Assembly: GCF_964340395.1 (NCBI RefSeq)
Contig: NC_135562.1
Location: 3,010,134-3,050,133 of the forward strand
Direction of reading: 5' to 3'
DNA from: Glandiceps talaboti
Lineage: Eukaryota; Hemichordata; Enteropneusta; Spengelidae
DNA: 40,000 nucleotides
In this document: positions 11,166 to 22,734 of the stretch, piece after piece
How positions within the stretch are numbered: the first letter of the stretch is position 1
Layout of the letters: each line of letters begins with the position of its first letter
Made by a program: the position numbers and the translations under genes
The notes under the pieces: generated by a model
The model's database searches: none
The model's input: the letters and a program-made list of their open reading frames with translations, nothing else
Told to the model about the DNA's origin: nothing

Positions 11166-12861
11166 GTTGTTGTTGTTGTTGTTGTTGTTTTTGTTGTTGC
11201 TGTTTTTGTTTTTGTTGTTGTTGTTGTTATTATAAGTGTAATGTACTGCAATACAATGTGATGTGATGGGATATGTGATGTGTTGTGATTTCATATAATG
11301 TGATACGATATTGATGTAATGATATGTGATTTGATGTAAATGTAATGTCATGTAATGTCATGTCATGTCATGTTATGTGATGTGGCGTATAATGTAATGC
11401 GACTTCCACTTGTATGACTTCATGTAATATGTTATCATGTGATTTGAATTGTTTTGATTTGATTTGATTTAGTTTGATTTTATGTGATTCAATATGATTT
11501 GATTTGGCTGGGCTTGGTTTTATTTGATTTAGTTTAATTTAATTTACTTTATAATTTAATTTGATTTAATTAGTTTTAATTTAAATCCATTCTATTTTTA
11601 ATCTAATCTAAGCCAGTCTTTATTTTATTTTGATTTTAAATTTGTAAATTGTAATAAGATTCATGAAATATATCGAGTCGTTCAGGGCATGAGAGAAGTA
11701 AATAGAGATATTGAAGGCTGTCCTAATAAATAATGCCCTCTATTTTATAATGTATATTTTCTTTCTTCCAGGAAACAACCAAACCATTATCTGAAGACAC
11801 ATAATAGCAACATCAAAACGAATCATAGCAACATCAGAACGAATCATAGCAACATCACAACGAATCATAGCAACATCACAACGATTCCATCCCTTGGCAT
11901 ATCCAACAATACTAACACATCACCATTGTCTATGTGTCAGTCAGTAACTAATTTCGTCTACACGAAGACATATAAAACCGGAAGCAGTACTCTGGCTACC
12001 ATTTTGTTTCGATACGGACTAAAACATAACCTTGTCGCAGTTTTAGCCCCGGGAAAAAATCCCAGGTCCTGTATTTCTGAGGATAAGCGAACAAATAGTC
12101 TTGTTATTAATAAATATGACTGTATAGGATTTCCTGGCTACAACTACATTGCATATCATTTACAATATAACCGACGAGCGATGGAAAAAATCGTTCACGG
12201 TGCCAAATATTTTACTAATTTTAGATTACCGCATACACGTTTGAAGTCTCATTTTTACTATAGAAACGGTCTCTATAGAAGGTATTCCCATTTTACGAAT
12301 CCATTTTTGAATTATCTGAGAGATTGGGAAGCAACGTTTACAAAAACTGGGCTGTATTCGGAAGAAATGAATCGCCAATTCTTCACATTTGGATTATCTG
12401 GGTATGACAATGAAACTACGATAGATATTAAGCTACGCAAATTGGATAAAGAACTTGATTTGGTTATGTTGACTGAACACTACGATGAATCTCTTGTTTT
12501 ACTGAAGAAATTGATGTGTTGGGAGTTTGAGGATATAGTATATCAACCAATGAAGGTACATAAGTCTGAACAACCACCAATCACTCAAGAAATGATGAAC
12601 ATTATAAGAAAAGTTTCAGCACCGGAAGTTAAGTTATATGACTATTTCAACCGTACTTTTTGGAAAAGGGTGGAACGTTACCATGGAAATTTTGAAGAAG
12701 ATCTTACAAAGTTTCACTCCGTCAAAAAAGACGTTGAAAAGCAATGTGAAAGAAGACGCTCAAAATACTGCAATATGCTTGAACTAGATGCTAACCCTAC
12801 ACGACAGATTGTATACAATGAACAAAGAAGATGGCAAAGAAAATGGCAGTGCATCGATTAA
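10612..12861 (+). CDS. Galactose 3-O-sulfotransferase-like, copy A (2 coding exons)
   Basis: Exons 10612-10733 and 11772-12861, joined by a phase 2 intron (AG/GTAAAA ... TTCCAG), give 403 residues, close to the usual Gal3ST length. The coding start is 2 bp inside an exon opened by TTTTTCAG, so a non-coding 5' exon must lie upstream. Residues about 6-28 are a signal anchor, as expected of a Golgi type II enzyme. 42-84 are a stem with 7-residue TNHSNIT-like repeats rich in N-glycosylation sequons. The catalytic domain starts near 93. KTGSST (5'-phosphosulfate loop) and NFRLPHTRLKS (3'-phosphate-binding region) match the PAPS-binding sites of the Gal3ST family; the conserved YDESLVLLKKLMCWEFEDIVY-type block follows. 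Family members transfer sulfate from PAPS to O-3 of terminal galactose; the acceptor here is unknown. It is a near-identical tandem duplicate of the gene at 25718-27673. Confidence 0.93.
10734..11771 (+). other. Sulfotransferase copy A intron with TGATG/ATT/TTG tracts
   Basis: Intron between signal-anchor and catalytic exons. It contains TGATG pentamers (about 11040-11120), ATT/TTG trinucleotides (about 11125-11230) and a long degenerate GATTT-type region to about 11600. The matching intron of copy B is about 290 bp shorter, mainly through loss of these tracts. No gene is seen. Confidence 0.85.
11785..11890 (+). repeat. 21-bp coding repeat in the stem (TNHSNIT units)
   Basis: Tandem 21-bp units with core CATAGCAACATCACAACGAAT encode TNHSNIT-like heptads. 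Copy A keeps three NHS sequons and two NIT sequons; its first units read NIK and NIR. Copy B at about 26597-26696 keeps three NHS and four NIT. Unit number is the same in both copies. Confidence 0.9.
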
Positions 12862-12949
12862 GATAACTAAATCTAAATCTTTCTGCCTAGACCGATATGA
12901 CATATGGATATTGGTCCATTCTCTTGTTTGGTGGTGTGAGGTCTATTTA

Positions 12950-13817
12950 GGGAGCGATCAGTTTTTTGCGGCTATCCCAAATCCATTGTTTCACATTGTA
13001 TAAAGCTCTTTAGGCAGGAACCCTATGAGAAGTATGATTGTCTGTTCATAGACATGCAAAATATTCATGGTTTAATAACTAAAAATTCTAGAATATCTCG
13101 TAGATTGAGTTAACTATTACCATTATAGATTAATTCAGCTAATTATAAAGTACAATATTAGAAATGGAGTTAATATAATTGTAAACCTAAATTGTAAAAA
13201 GTAGGGAGAGAACAGGAAAAAGTATGGGGAGAAGTGCACCCTATGCGCGTGCGTGCGGGGTTTGAGGTTGGTGGTGCCCTAGCCTCCCATGTTAAGAGCT
13301 TTTTGAAAAATGAACATCCTTTGGAGGCCATTTAGTGCACCATTCAGAAGTAAAACACAACTTAGATATATCATAAAAGTATCACTAATATTAGGGTTTC
13401 AAAAGTTTAAATCATTTCACATCATATTGACATAAATAATAATAAATAAAGATCAAGTTGAAAGTGAGAAAATTTGGGGAAAACATGCATAGTGGAGGTC
13501 AGTTACCATTTAGAGATAAAATTCATTAAATTCAACATGTTTAGGTCAATGGAGGAACATATTTTAGAGTCAGTCCATCCAGTAAATTTCAATTGGGTAT
13601 TTCATTTCTTATGTGTTACGTGTACAGCTACACATGCAAGTTTTTATACCACATGACACAATGCATGTAACTAATTAATGGCCTGCAATATTGAGAAGTC
13701 ATTTCTAACCAAACTGTTGCCGCCCCTCTTTATTCACTTTGTAAAAATGATGACCCCCCCCCATCCCGTTCTTTGAGTCCAAAATTGAGGTGCCCCTGGG
13801 GGGAACTGATCGCTCCC
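12950..13817. mobile_element. Candidate TIR transposon (Harbinger-like?) in 3' region of copy A
   Basis: A 14-bp perfect terminal inverted repeat (GGGAGCGATCAGTT ... AACTGATCGCTCCC) bounds 868 bp and is flanked on both sides by TTA, a TWA-type target duplication as in PIF/Harbinger elements. No transposase frame is visible, so it would be non-autonomous. An AATAAA at 13441-13450 lies inside and may serve the sulfotransferase transcript. The same element is present in copy B, so it predates the gene duplication. The short TIR leaves room for chance. Confidence 0.55.
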
Positions 13818-14250
13818 TTAAAGGAGACCGCCTCGCCAGGGAATAAACGGGTTTTTCGTAAACGTTTGGTTCTGGAGAGTAGTGCAGCTTATTATAAACA
13901 TGTTTTACTTTTCAAATTGAAGGCCATTATAATTTTGTTTGTATTTTTACTGAAATAACTTTGCCTTGTAGACTGAAAGATATGTCGTGACGTTCTGCCC
14001 TCACTGGCCTCATGGGAGGGGTTGGCCGATGTGTGAGGGCGCCCCATCATGGCGTACCTTATTACATACTACTTTCATTGAAATATAAAGTAAAAAGTTC
14101 ATTTTGTGTTGGTGTATACAAAATAGATAATAAAATAGTATAATAAAATAATTCATCGAATATGTATACCATGTCCAGTGTTCCTAGTAGGTGTCAATAT
14201 TTACAAAAATCATGGTAAATATAAATATAATGTTTGTCAATGCTTAGTTA

Positions 14251-15613
14251 GTGCCACCACCCGCGATATTTTCTCGTCGCTGAAGATTTCCCAACAAATA
14301 AATCAAAGAGAACTCATCCACCATAAAACACCAAATGGAAACTTATTACTGTTTCATTTCTTGTGCGATGGTACTACTATACTAGACACTCAACTTCCGG
14401 TATACACCAGCTAACACGAAAGTAATTAAATACTCGTCATTTCCAATATAAGCTTATAGTATCCAAACGATATATCGACTACTATGAGTGCCAAATTGTT
14501 CCAATTGAACACTGTATATTGTTGTGTACATTTAAAAACAATTACGGAATAAGATACTATTTTACAATGATGAGAATAAACAATGACCAATCAGAAGAAA
14601 CACACAGATTTGATGTGATAGCCCGAGCTTCGCGAAAACACGGAGTCACGTACATGGACACGGTCACACGTGCGTCAACGAATGCTTATCTCTATGTGGT
14701 CGATGAGGGCGCACAGTACAAGGATATTCGAGTACGGTTATAGCTGGCATCGGTACATACAAAATAACGCGTTTGGCTTTAATTTTAGTAATGCGAAGCT
14801 GTGAGGACTGTGTGAGAGTCTAGGAGTTGGTTATCACCCGATGGACAAATGGTGGACAAAAATTACAACCACAAACGTTACAAAAATTCAAAAAGTAGGG
14901 GGTTAAAAGTCTAAATTTTAGCCAGAAAAAGGGGTCAAAAGTCTACATTTAACCGACCACAACGTTTACGGCGCTGCTCCAATCGTCTGAGTGATGAATT
15001 TTGAACACTTTTGATACACTTTCACATGACACGTGCATGCTTCAGTCATCGCTAGTTCATTGGCTGCCCGGGGGGGGGGGGTGCCTACTACCGATAAAGA
15101 TGACTGAAAACAACCCATAGAAACAACCTTGTTCAAAATATCGGGTCAAAAGTCGTACGTGCATTCAAAGAGGTGGGTCAAACCTCTACATGATAATGCT
15201 TTAAAAATCAAGACTCCAAAGTCTACATGAGTCGAAAAAGAGGGGTCAAAACCGCGGTGCATATACCCTTTCTACGTTTATAGAGGACTGCTATAAATCC
15301 TGCACATGTCAAACACTGAGTCAACATTTTGCCGAAGGGCAAAATTCATTAGTATAAAACTATCATATATAACGTCATATCCGTTCAAAATTTGTCGGGT
15401 ACGTAGTAACGCTCACTCCACTATGGCCTGCAGATTAGTTTAGTATTAACCTAGAAAGAGAATCGGTGGTAGATACACAGCTGGGTGTGGCTACATCGTT
15501 TGTGACTTTTCTACACAACAAGGAGAATTTATACCAAACATAAAGTCTGGTATACTACACACAGCTTAGGGTAAGAAATGTTAACGTCACCTTTAGTCAG
15601 TTTTTTGATTAGC
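14251..15613. other. Spacer between duplicated genes, dispersed repeat motifs
   Basis: No gene supported. The motif GGGGTCAAAAGTCTACAT and variants recur at about 14930-14955, 15140-15160 and 15210-15255, suggesting a decayed repeat. A G homopolymer tract lies at about 15069-15080. The open frame at 14519-14743 has no recognisable domain. Confidence 0.45.
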
Positions 15614-16059
15614 TAATGACACTCTCATATCAAATCTACCTATAATCTACCATCTCCCAAGAGCCATTCCCGAAGCATGCATGTTGAAAGGTCAAGCATA
15701 TTTATTGCATAATGTTATAATTTTTCAATAAATGATAATGTTTGTTTAAATTTAATCAGTGTTCCAACTTATTATTCAACCATGATGGTCGAAGTGCCAC
15801 AGGGCATGTAAAATTTTGACACATCAATGTTGATTGTATGGTGAATATGGATACCCATATGATTTTGAAAGTTTATATATACATTTTGACCTTGACTTTC
15901 AAGGTCAATACAAAATGTTGTAAAATATGTATTTTTTAATGAAACCATATAGGGAAATGAATAAGGACATCTGACCCGAATAAGGGAATGGTACATAGAT
16001 CGTTATATTAAATTGATTGGGGAGTAATTATAGGTAGATTTGATATGAGAGTGTCATAA
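15614..16059. mobile_element. MITE-like element with ~31-bp TIRs and TAA target duplication
   Basis: Element 15617-16056 (440 bp). Its ends are an inverted repeat of about 31 bp beginning TGACACTCTCATATCAAATC. TAA flanks it on both sides (15614-15616, 16057-16059). No transposase frame. TIR plus a TWA duplication suggests a PIF/Harbinger-type non-autonomous element, but the class call is inference. Confidence 0.75.
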
Positions 16060-16160
16060 ATCCACGGAAAATATGTAGTTTTCTATGAAACTGAATAAGG
16101 AAATGAATAAGGGAATGGAAACAGAATAAGGGAATGGTACATAGATCGTTACATTAAATA
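15936..16160 (+). repeat. Imperfect direct repeat across the MITE right end
   Basis: About 80 bp (15936-16014, with GAATAAGGGAATGGTACATA) recurs at about 16070-16160, offset by about 145 bp. One copy lies inside the MITE-like element and one outside, so a nested or duplicated insertion is likely. Confidence 0.7.
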
Positions 16161-16966
16161 TAACGTGTTTGGTGTGAGCTGTTGCAGAATTTGTCGACGT
16201 CTTGTGAGCTAACAACTTCACAGTAGAGAAATATGGGCACAACAGCCAAATTGCGAATAGGGAAATGAATAAGGTAAACAGGAAACGGGAGCCAACTTCA
16301 CACACCCCTCGTCAATGTGTTTCATTTCCTGCTCTGCTATCATGCACCAGCACATGATTGAAACTTTCATCTCAATAAATGTAGGCAACACATGGGTCTT
16401 GAAAACAATTTCAAATGACAAACTAATCGTGATGTTGATCTCTGTCCAGACAATGTCGTTAATGTACCCTTCTAGTCTCTGTCGGCTGTGGCCTTTAGCT
16501 CTGCCAATTATTAGATCCAAACACAGAGAGTGATTAATGCAGTGCATTTATACCTATTTAGTGTGGTGGTGGTAGTGGTGGTGGTGGGAAAAAACTAATG
16601 ATGCCGTTAAAAATGATGACAACGTAGTGGTAGCAGTGGGATAGAGTCTTGCATTGATTCCAAGACTCGCCACAATATCAGTTTTCACCTAATCACATTG
16701 CAACATTTTACCCATGTTTGAAATATTTGAAAGAGGTCTAGAGAGTATCACGAACGTGCAGTAAACAGGTATAAACTGGTAACTCTCGGTAGGGCCATAC
16801 CGAGAAAAATCAATAAAATAGTGGGTGGGGCTTGATTAGAAGTAAATGTAAATACGTCCAACTTGTGTTATTGCGTACAAAATGTAACAAATTATCTACT
16901 CTGGACAGCTGTAAAACACGGTGTCAAAGGTCAATATGACTGCCAAATACAAAATGCACTCGTATG
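16060..16966. other. Spacer left of the LTR element, with a minisatellite-unit remnant
   Basis: No gene supported. Around 16746-16778 the string CGTGCAGTAAACAGG resembles the end of the 58-bp minisatellite unit. A further piece of that unit lies at 22826-22851, beyond the retrotransposon. Confidence 0.5.
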
Positions 16967-17200
16967 CGCCATTGTATAGTGTTGTTGGTTATGTGACTAG
17001 TAGCACGCCCTCACACTGCAGTAGTAATCTACTTTTGTTTGTTCGCGCATGCTCTGTTCAGCGCTTCCTGTTTTGCTGTCCGCTTGTTCTTGTACATCAA
17101 TCGACAAATTGTATTGATTAAACTGGTTTAACGTTTACTACTTCAAGTGTCTGGTTGTAGTCTCGACTTATTGGTAACTGGGCTAGTATCCCAACTGGCG
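16967..17200 (+). repeat. Left LTR
   Basis: 234-bp direct repeat matching 22501-22734 with no difference found by eye. Both ends were set where the similarity to the right copy stops. Confidence 0.93.
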
Positions 17201-17216
17201 TGGCGGCAGCGATTCC
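17201..17216 (+). other. Candidate primer-binding site
   Basis: TGGCGGCAGCGATTCC directly follows the left LTR and begins with TGG, complementary to the CCA end of a tRNA. The first 11 bases match a tRNA-Leu-type acceptor end with one mismatch; the primer identity is uncertain. Confidence 0.55.
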
Positions 17217-17346
17217 GGATCTACACGCCTCCTGAAGACAAGACTGTCATTGAAACTGGTCATCACTTGGTCGGACACACACAGCAGTGTACAACCAGTC
17301 AGTATATATATTTACTGGAAAACACAGACGTTGTCATTCGTAACCA

Positions 17347-20300
17347 GTGAACATCATGGCTCAAATGCAGCGAGCACCCAAGCAATGGTGTCTAAGTAAG
17401 TCAGAAACTATAAATTCCTTTGAGAATTGGCGTCAAAACCTAAGATACACATTGTCACTTGACGAAAATTTTGCACGTTTCCTCGCCGACCGTGCACAAT
17501 GGGGAAAGAAAACAAAGTCTTCCCCCCTGAGAGGTTTCACGAATGATGGCGAAGATGTCAGTGCCAACAAACGGTTAACAGCCCAGCAGAAGGTAAATGC
17601 ATTGGAGCTTATGTTGGGCCAGATAGCCAACTACTGCCCTGTCATTTCTCGCAGTACAATTGTTAAGAACTCGACATCCATAGACAGTATTTGGCAAGTC
17701 ATTCGCCTCCATTTTGGTTTCCAGTCCACTGGCGCCCATTTCATTGATTTCTGCCATATCCACCTTGAACCTGACGAGCGCCCAGAAGATCTTTATCAGC
17801 GTCTCACTGCTTTTGTTGAAGACAACCTACTTCATAGAGACAGTGGTATAACACACCATGGGGATACAATTACAGAGGATGAAGAACTTTCTCCATCTTT
17901 GGAAAATTTTGTAGTCTTGACCTGGTTGCAGTTAATACACAAAGATCTCCCAAGGCTTGTCAAACAGCGATACGGCACTGAGCTACGAACCCGTACTTTA
18001 GCGTCCATTAAGCCTGAAATTTCACAGGCATTGTCATCTCTACTGGATGAGATCCATACGACTGAAGATGCCACCGTCATGCGGGCTGCTACATCAAACT
18101 ATAACTCTACCGTTCAGAAGGCCAGCTTCTCCACTCGTCCTGCAGGTTTTCCCAAAGCAAGACAGAGAGAACGAAGACCATATCGTTCCTGTCCCCTGTG
18201 TAAGCAGGCCAGCAGACCAGCTCAGCATTTTTTGAGTGAGTGTAAGTTTTTGCCAGATCAGGACCGTAAGTTTATGACCAAGATACGACAAGTTGCTAAC
18301 ATACTTGACATTGATACCGAAGAGGATGAATTTCCTATCAACGATGAAACCATCGAACAAGACACAAGCATTTCCAACACTGCTCTCCGAATACAGGTTC
18401 GTCAATCACCATACCTTGATACTTTCTATGGTCACCAGACTGCCCGCCTTACCATTGACAGCGGTGCCACCGGAAATATGTTGCGTCTGTCTACAGCTAG
18501 AGGTCTGAATGTGCCAATTAAAGCTAGCTCCCAATCTGCACACCAGGCTGATGGTTCTTCCCCTCTGAAGGTTGTGGGTGAGACAAATTTTACATTGACC
18601 CGTGACAATAACACATTTATCTTTGAAGGCCTAGTTGTGGAAAATCTGGATGTTGACATATTAGCAGGGACACCTTTTATGGAGATAAATGACATCAGCG
18701 TTCGCCCAGCCAAGCGTCAAATAATGCTTGGTGATGGTACCACATACAAGTATGGTTCAGCATCTGTAAACAGCCATAATATCCGAAGGGCTCACGTACT
18801 ACGAGCTCCTCCCACATCAACAACTGTGTGGCCAGGGGACTTCGTTGAAGTTGAGTTACCAGCAGAACTCCGCGATGCCGACCTGACGTATGCACTTGAA
18901 CCAAGAACAGACACTCGTCATATTGCAACCACTTCACATGACAAGATTTGGCCAGCACCAAACCTACTATCAAGTATATCTGGGAAAATACGTATCCCAA
19001 ACCTATCTGACACTCCACAAACTCTAAAGCGTAATGAACACTTTTGTCAGATACACACAGTCTTCACTCCGCAGACCAGTCACAACAGTTCAGACACCAT
19101 GACCCACTCCTCCAAACCCCCAGCGCCTCCTGTGGCCAGTTATTCTAAGTCAATCAGTCTAGATCCTGATAGTCTTCTTCCACAGCCTTACCATGCTGCT
19201 TTTTGCTCCTTACATGAAGAGTTTGATGATGTCTTCGATCCCAATGTGAAGGGTTACAATGGTGCTTCAGGCCCATTTCAAGCAGTTGTCAATATGGGTC
19301 CTGTCCAACCTCCACAACGCAAGGGACGTCTACCCCTGTATCCTCGTGACAAATTGGTGGAGCTACAAACTAAATTTGATGAACTGGAAAAAGTGGGAGT
19401 TTTTGCCAGACCAGAGGATTTAAAGGTTACAGTCGAGTATATTAATCCATCTTTCTTGGTTAAGAAAGCTAATGGTGGTTCTAGACTAGTCACTGCCTTC
19501 GCAGATGTTGGCCGTTATAGCAAGCCTCAACCCTCTCTTCTACCTGATGTCGACGGTACTCTCCGCCAAATTGCACAATGGAAGTACATCATCACCACCG
19601 ACCTTACCAAGGCGTTCTACCAAATACCACTGTCACGCGAGTCCTTGAAGTATTGTGGTGTGGCTACCCCATTCAGAGGGGTACGAGTCTACACGCGATG
19701 TGCTATGGGCATGCCCGGCTCGGAAACTGCATTAGAAGAGCTAATGTGTCGTGTACTTGGCGATCTCCTTGCGGAAGGCGTCGTAGCCAAACTGGCTGAT
19801 GACTTATATTGTGGTGCAAATACCCTTGATGAACTTCTGAACAATTGGAAGCGTCTATTACAAGCATTACATGCCAACGCTTTATGCCTCTCCGCCACCA
19901 AGACAATCATATGCCCTGCTACTGTTACTATCCTAGGATGGATTTGGAATCAGGGAACTATCAGAGCCAGCAAACATCGCATTGCAACATTGTCCTCCTG
20001 CTCCCTTCCAGAGAAGGTACGTGGTCTCCGTTCATTCATTGGGGCTTACAAGGTCTTAGCTAGGGTAATACCAAAGTGTGCAGTTCTCCTCACACAGTTG
20101 GAAGAGGCAACTGCTGGGAACCAGTCTAACGACCGTATCGATTGGACTGACAGTCTCCGCAAGGCTTTCCATACCGCTCAAACATCCTTGTCAACAAATC
20201 GTTCAATCACCCTCCCACGACCATCTGACCAGCTATGGATTATCACAGATGCTGCTGTGAAGGGTCAAGGAATTGGTACCACTTTATATGTATCACGTAA

Positions 20301-22284
20301 TGACAAACTTCACCTTGCAGGATTTTTCAGTGCAAAGCTCCGCGGACGACAAGTTACTTGGCTCCCCTGTGAGGTCGAGGCCCTGTCCATTGCTGTTGCC
20401 ACTAGACATTTCAGTCCGTATATCATTCAATCTCATCACAAACCATGCATTCTCACAGACAGTAAGCCGTGTGTACAGGCATATGAGAAATTGTGTCGAG
20501 GTGAGTTCTCTGCCAGCCCTCGTGTGACAACGTTCCTCTCAACTGTGAGCCGTTACCAGGCCTCTGTCAGACACCTCGCTGGTAATGAGAACATCCCATC
20601 AGACTTTGCCAGTCGTAATGCCCCGGACTGCAACACTCCCTCATGCCAAGTCTGCTCATTTGTTGAACGTACTGAAGAATCTGTCATCAGATCATTATCA
20701 GTTCAAGACATCGTCTCTGGTAATGCTCGTCTTCCATTTACCAACAGGGCAACCTGGCTCAGTATACAATCTGACTGCCCAGATTTGCGTCGTACTCATG
20801 CCCATCTTACTCAGGGAACCCGTCCTTCAAAGAAGCTCACCAACATCAAGGACGTCAAACGTTATCTGAACAACGTAACCATTGCCAAAGATGGATTGCT
20901 TGTTGTCACTCGCACTGATCCGTTTGTCCCACCTAGTGACCGTATTGTCGTACCGCGACAAGTTTTGGATGGCCTCTTAACTGCCATTCACATCCGTCTC
21001 AGTCATCCTTCATGTCATCAAATGAAACAAGTGATACACCGCTACTTCTTCGCCTTGGACCTGGACAAGTCTATTGAACATGTCTCTACCACATGTTGCC
21101 AGTGCGCTGCTCTCGCAAAGGCTCCACATACCATAGTTACACAGTCTACTACAGACCCTCCAGATGCCGTTGGTATTTCCTTTGCTGCAGACATTATCAA
21201 GCGTGAACGGCAGCTCATTCTTGTCCTTCGTGAATGTGTTACATCATTTACAACCGCATGCCTGGTCGAAAACGAATGCCGTGAAACTCTTCGTGTGGCC
21301 CTTGTACGTCTATGCATTGAACTAAGACCTTTAGATGGTCCCCACGCTGTTATACGTACTGATCCAGCTCCCGGCTTCGTCGCCCTCGTAAATGATGACC
21401 TTCTTCGTCACCACAGATTGAGTATTGAAATTGGTCGCACCAAAAATCGTAACAAAAACCCCATCGCAGACCGAGCAATTCAAGAGGTTGAGGATGAGCT
21501 CCTACGTCAGGACCCTTTGTGTTCTACCGTTACACCTCTCTCTCTCTCCATTGCACTGTCACAAGTCAACTCTCGAATCCGATCCAGAGGTTTATCCGCA
21601 CGTGAGATGTGGACTCAGAGAGACCAATTTACCCATGAGCAGCTACCCATCAGTGACCAGAAGCTCATTCTGGAGCAGCATTCACAACGCCAGGCTAATC
21701 ATCGCTATAGTGAAGTCTCCAAGGCCCCTAGAGGAAAAGTCACAACAGCTACATCGCTTGATGTTGGGGATCTTGTATACTTACACTCTGATCGCAACAA
21801 GTCAAGTTCCCGTGATCGTTACTTGGTAATCCAGAGTGATACACCATGGTGTAATATACGCAAATTCCGTGGAAACCAACTTCGTAAAACGTCATATCGT
21901 GTCAAGCAGTCTGAATGCTACCTTGTGCCATTCTCCACCACTCCACATTCAGTTCTTAGGAAAAACACTAATGACGATTATTCATCTGATGAGGACATAT
22001 CTCCACGTCCACCCACTTCACCACCTGAACCACCATACATTCCTTCACAACTGACAATGAACAGTGATGTCAACCATATAGAAAGTGCTACTTCTGGAAT
22101 ATCTACAGAACACAATGCTTGTGATAGCAATCTGCCATTGGCCAGCGCCACGGAAACTACAGAGTTGTCACCTCCTGATAAAACTACCAAACAAGATAAA
22201 CCATACCCATCCCGGGAGATTAGGCAATCTACTCGCAAACGTCGTCTTCCTGATCGCTTAAAGGACTATGAACTATACATTTAG
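17347..22284 (+). CDS. Retrotransposon Gag-Pol polyprotein (1645 residues, single frame)
   Basis: One uninterrupted frame; the first true ATG of the frame is at 17356, nine bases in. Domains in order: Gag-like region to about 280; a Cys-Cys-His-Cys zinc-knuckle-like CPLC...H...C at 282-301; retropepsin with IDSGATG (Asp371); reverse transcriptase with [11 protein letters not shown] (Asp752) and LADDLYCG (Asp818-Asp819, where many relatives have YxDD); RNase H with ITDAAVKG (Asp968), CEVEAL, LTDSK and SDFASR; integrase with H1215/H1220...C1250-x2-C1253 and the catalytic Asp1282, Asp1339. The expected third acidic residue, 35 residues later, is Asp1375 in NPIADRA, so the core reads DD35D, not DD35E. 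A C-terminal tail has a chromatin- or DNA-binding-like basic end. The order PR-RT-RH-IN identifies a Ty3/Metaviridae-type element. There is no gag/pol frameshift and no env-like frame. Confidence 0.95.
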   Translation: MNIMAQMQRAPKQWCLSKSETINSFENWRQNLRYTLSLDENFARFLADRAQWGKKTKSSPLRGFTNDGEDVSANKRLTAQQKVNALELMLGQIANYCPVISRSTIVKNSTSIDSIWQVIRLHFGFQSTGAHFIDFCHIHLEPDERPEDLYQRLTAFVEDNLLHRDSGITHHGDTITEDEELSPSLENFVVLTWLQLIHKDLPRLVKQRYGTELRTRTLASIKPEISQALSSLLDEIHTTEDATVMRAATSNYNSTVQKASFSTRPAGFPKARQRERRPYRSCPLCKQASRPAQHFLSECKFLPDQDRKFMTKIRQVANILDIDTEEDEFPINDETIEQDTSISNTALRIQVRQSPYLDTFYGHQTARLTIDSGATGNMLRLSTARGLNVPIKASSQSAHQADGSSPLKVVGETNFTLTRDNNTFIFEGLVVENLDVDILAGTPFMEINDISVRPAKRQIMLGDGTTYKYGSASVNSHNIRRAHVLRAPPTSTTVWPGDFVEVELPAELRDADLTYALEPRTDTRHIATTSHDKIWPAPNLLSSISGKIRIPNLSDTPQTLKRNEHFCQIHTVFTPQTSHNSSDTMTHSSKPPAPPVASYSKSISLDPDSLLPQPYHAAFCSLHEEFDDVFDPNVKGYNGASGPFQAVVNMGPVQPPQRKGRLPLYPRDKLVELQTKFDELEKVGVFARPEDLKVTVEYINPSFLVKKANGGSRLVTAFADVGRYSKPQPSLLPDVDGTLRQIAQWKYIITTDLTKAFYQIPLSRESLKYCGVATPFRGVRVYTRCAMGMPGSETALEELMCRVLGDLLAEGVVAKLADDLYCGANTLDELLNNWKRLLQALHANALCLSATKTIICPATVTILGWIWNQGTIRASKHRIATLSSCSLPEKVRGLRSFIGAYKVLARVIPKCAVLLTQLEEATAGNQSNDRIDWTDSLRKAFHTAQTSLSTNRSITLPRPSDQLWIITDAAVKGQGIGTTLYVSRNDKLHLAGFFSAKLRGRQVTWLPCEVEALSIAVATRHFSPYIIQSHHKPCILTDSKPCVQAYEKLCRGEFSASPRVTTFLSTVSRYQASVRHLAGNENIPSDFASRNAPDCNTPSCQVCSFVERTEESVIRSLSVQDIVSGNARLPFTNRATWLSIQSDCPDLRRTHAHLTQGTRPSKKLTNIKDVKRYLNNVTIAKDGLLVVTRTDPFVPPSDRIVVPRQVLDGLLTAIHIRLSHPSCHQMKQVIHRYFFALDLDKSIEHVSTTCCQCAALAKAPHTIVTQSTTDPPDAVGISFAADIIKRERQLILVLRECVTSFTTACLVENECRETLRVALVRLCIELRPLDGPHAVIRTDPAPGFVALVNDDLLRHHRLSIEIGRTKNRNKNPIADRAIQEVEDELLRQDPLCSTVTPLSLSIALSQVNSRIRSRGLSAREMWTQRDQFTHEQLPISDQKLILEQHSQRQANHRYSEVSKAPRGKVTTATSLDVGDLVYLHSDRNKSSSRDRYLVIQSDTPWCNIRKFRGNQLRKTSYRVKQSECYLVPFSTTPHSVLRKNTNDDYSSDEDISPRPPTSPPEPPYIPSQLTMNSDVNHIESATSGISTEHNACDSNLPLASATETTELSPPDKTTKQDKPYPSREIRQSTRKRRLPDRLKDYELYI

Positions 22285-22477
22285 TTGTGTTTTCCTATTT
22301 GGACAAGTACTCCCTTTGAGCTTTGCATTCTTGTACAGTGTGTAACTGTTATGTTCACCATCCCTTGCTTTTCATGAAGCTTATTCGCAGGACTTTGTGA
22401 CATTTTTTTGTTGAATTTGCCTTAAGCTTGTATGTATATTTTTCAATAGTTTTTTTTACAGTGTCTAGTACCTAAAC

Positions 22478-22494
22478 AAAAGGGAAAAAAAAGG
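22478..22494 (+). other. Polypurine tract
   Basis: A 17-base purine run just upstream of the right LTR, the usual plus-strand primer. Six bases (TGGCTA) separate it from the start of LTR identity, more spacing than normal. Confidence 0.75.
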
Positions 22495-22500
22495 TGGCTA

Positions 22501-22734
22501 CGCCATTGTATAGTGTTGTTGGTTATGTGACTAGTAGCACGCCCTCACACTGCAGTAGTAATCTACTTTTGTTTGTTCGCGCATGCTCTGTTCAGCGCTT
22601 CCTGTTTTGCTGTCCGCTTGTTCTTGTACATCAATCGACAAATTGTATTGATTAAACTGGTTTAACGTTTACTACTTCAAGTGTCTGGTTGTAGTCTCGA
22701 CTTATTGGTAACTGGGCTAGTATCCCAACTGGCG
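22501..22734 (+). repeat. Right LTR
   Basis: 234-bp copy of 16967-17200, apparently identical. It is followed by ATGGTGTACTGAG with no convincing target duplication. Confidence 0.93.

Larger units (their letters stand above)
9870..14250 (+). repeat. Segmental duplication, copy A
   Basis: Direct repeat partner of 24570-29095. Minisatellite, both exons, intron ends and about 1.3 kb of 3' sequence align with high identity. Similarity continues to a block (TTTACAAAAATCATGGTAAA) near 14200 that reappears near 29050, after which the copies part. Confidence 0.93.
16967..22734 (+). mobile_element. Full-length Ty3-like LTR retrotransposon
   Basis: Two direct repeats of 234 bp (16967-17200 and 22501-22734) appear identical by eye and enclose one long gag-pol frame. 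A primer-binding site candidate (TGGCGGCAGCG) starts right after the left LTR, and a polypurine tract (AAAAGGGAAAAAAAAGG) lies at 22478-22494. Identical LTRs and an intact frame point to a recent insertion. The shared LTR sequence begins CGCCA and ends TGGCG rather than the usual TG...CA. No clear 4-6 bp target duplication is seen; only ATG is shared at the flanks. Confidence 0.95.

Noticed and set aside
18094-21317. Many antisense and alternative frames within the retrotransposon
   Set aside because: Shadows of the 1645-residue gag-pol frame, which carries all recognisable motifs.
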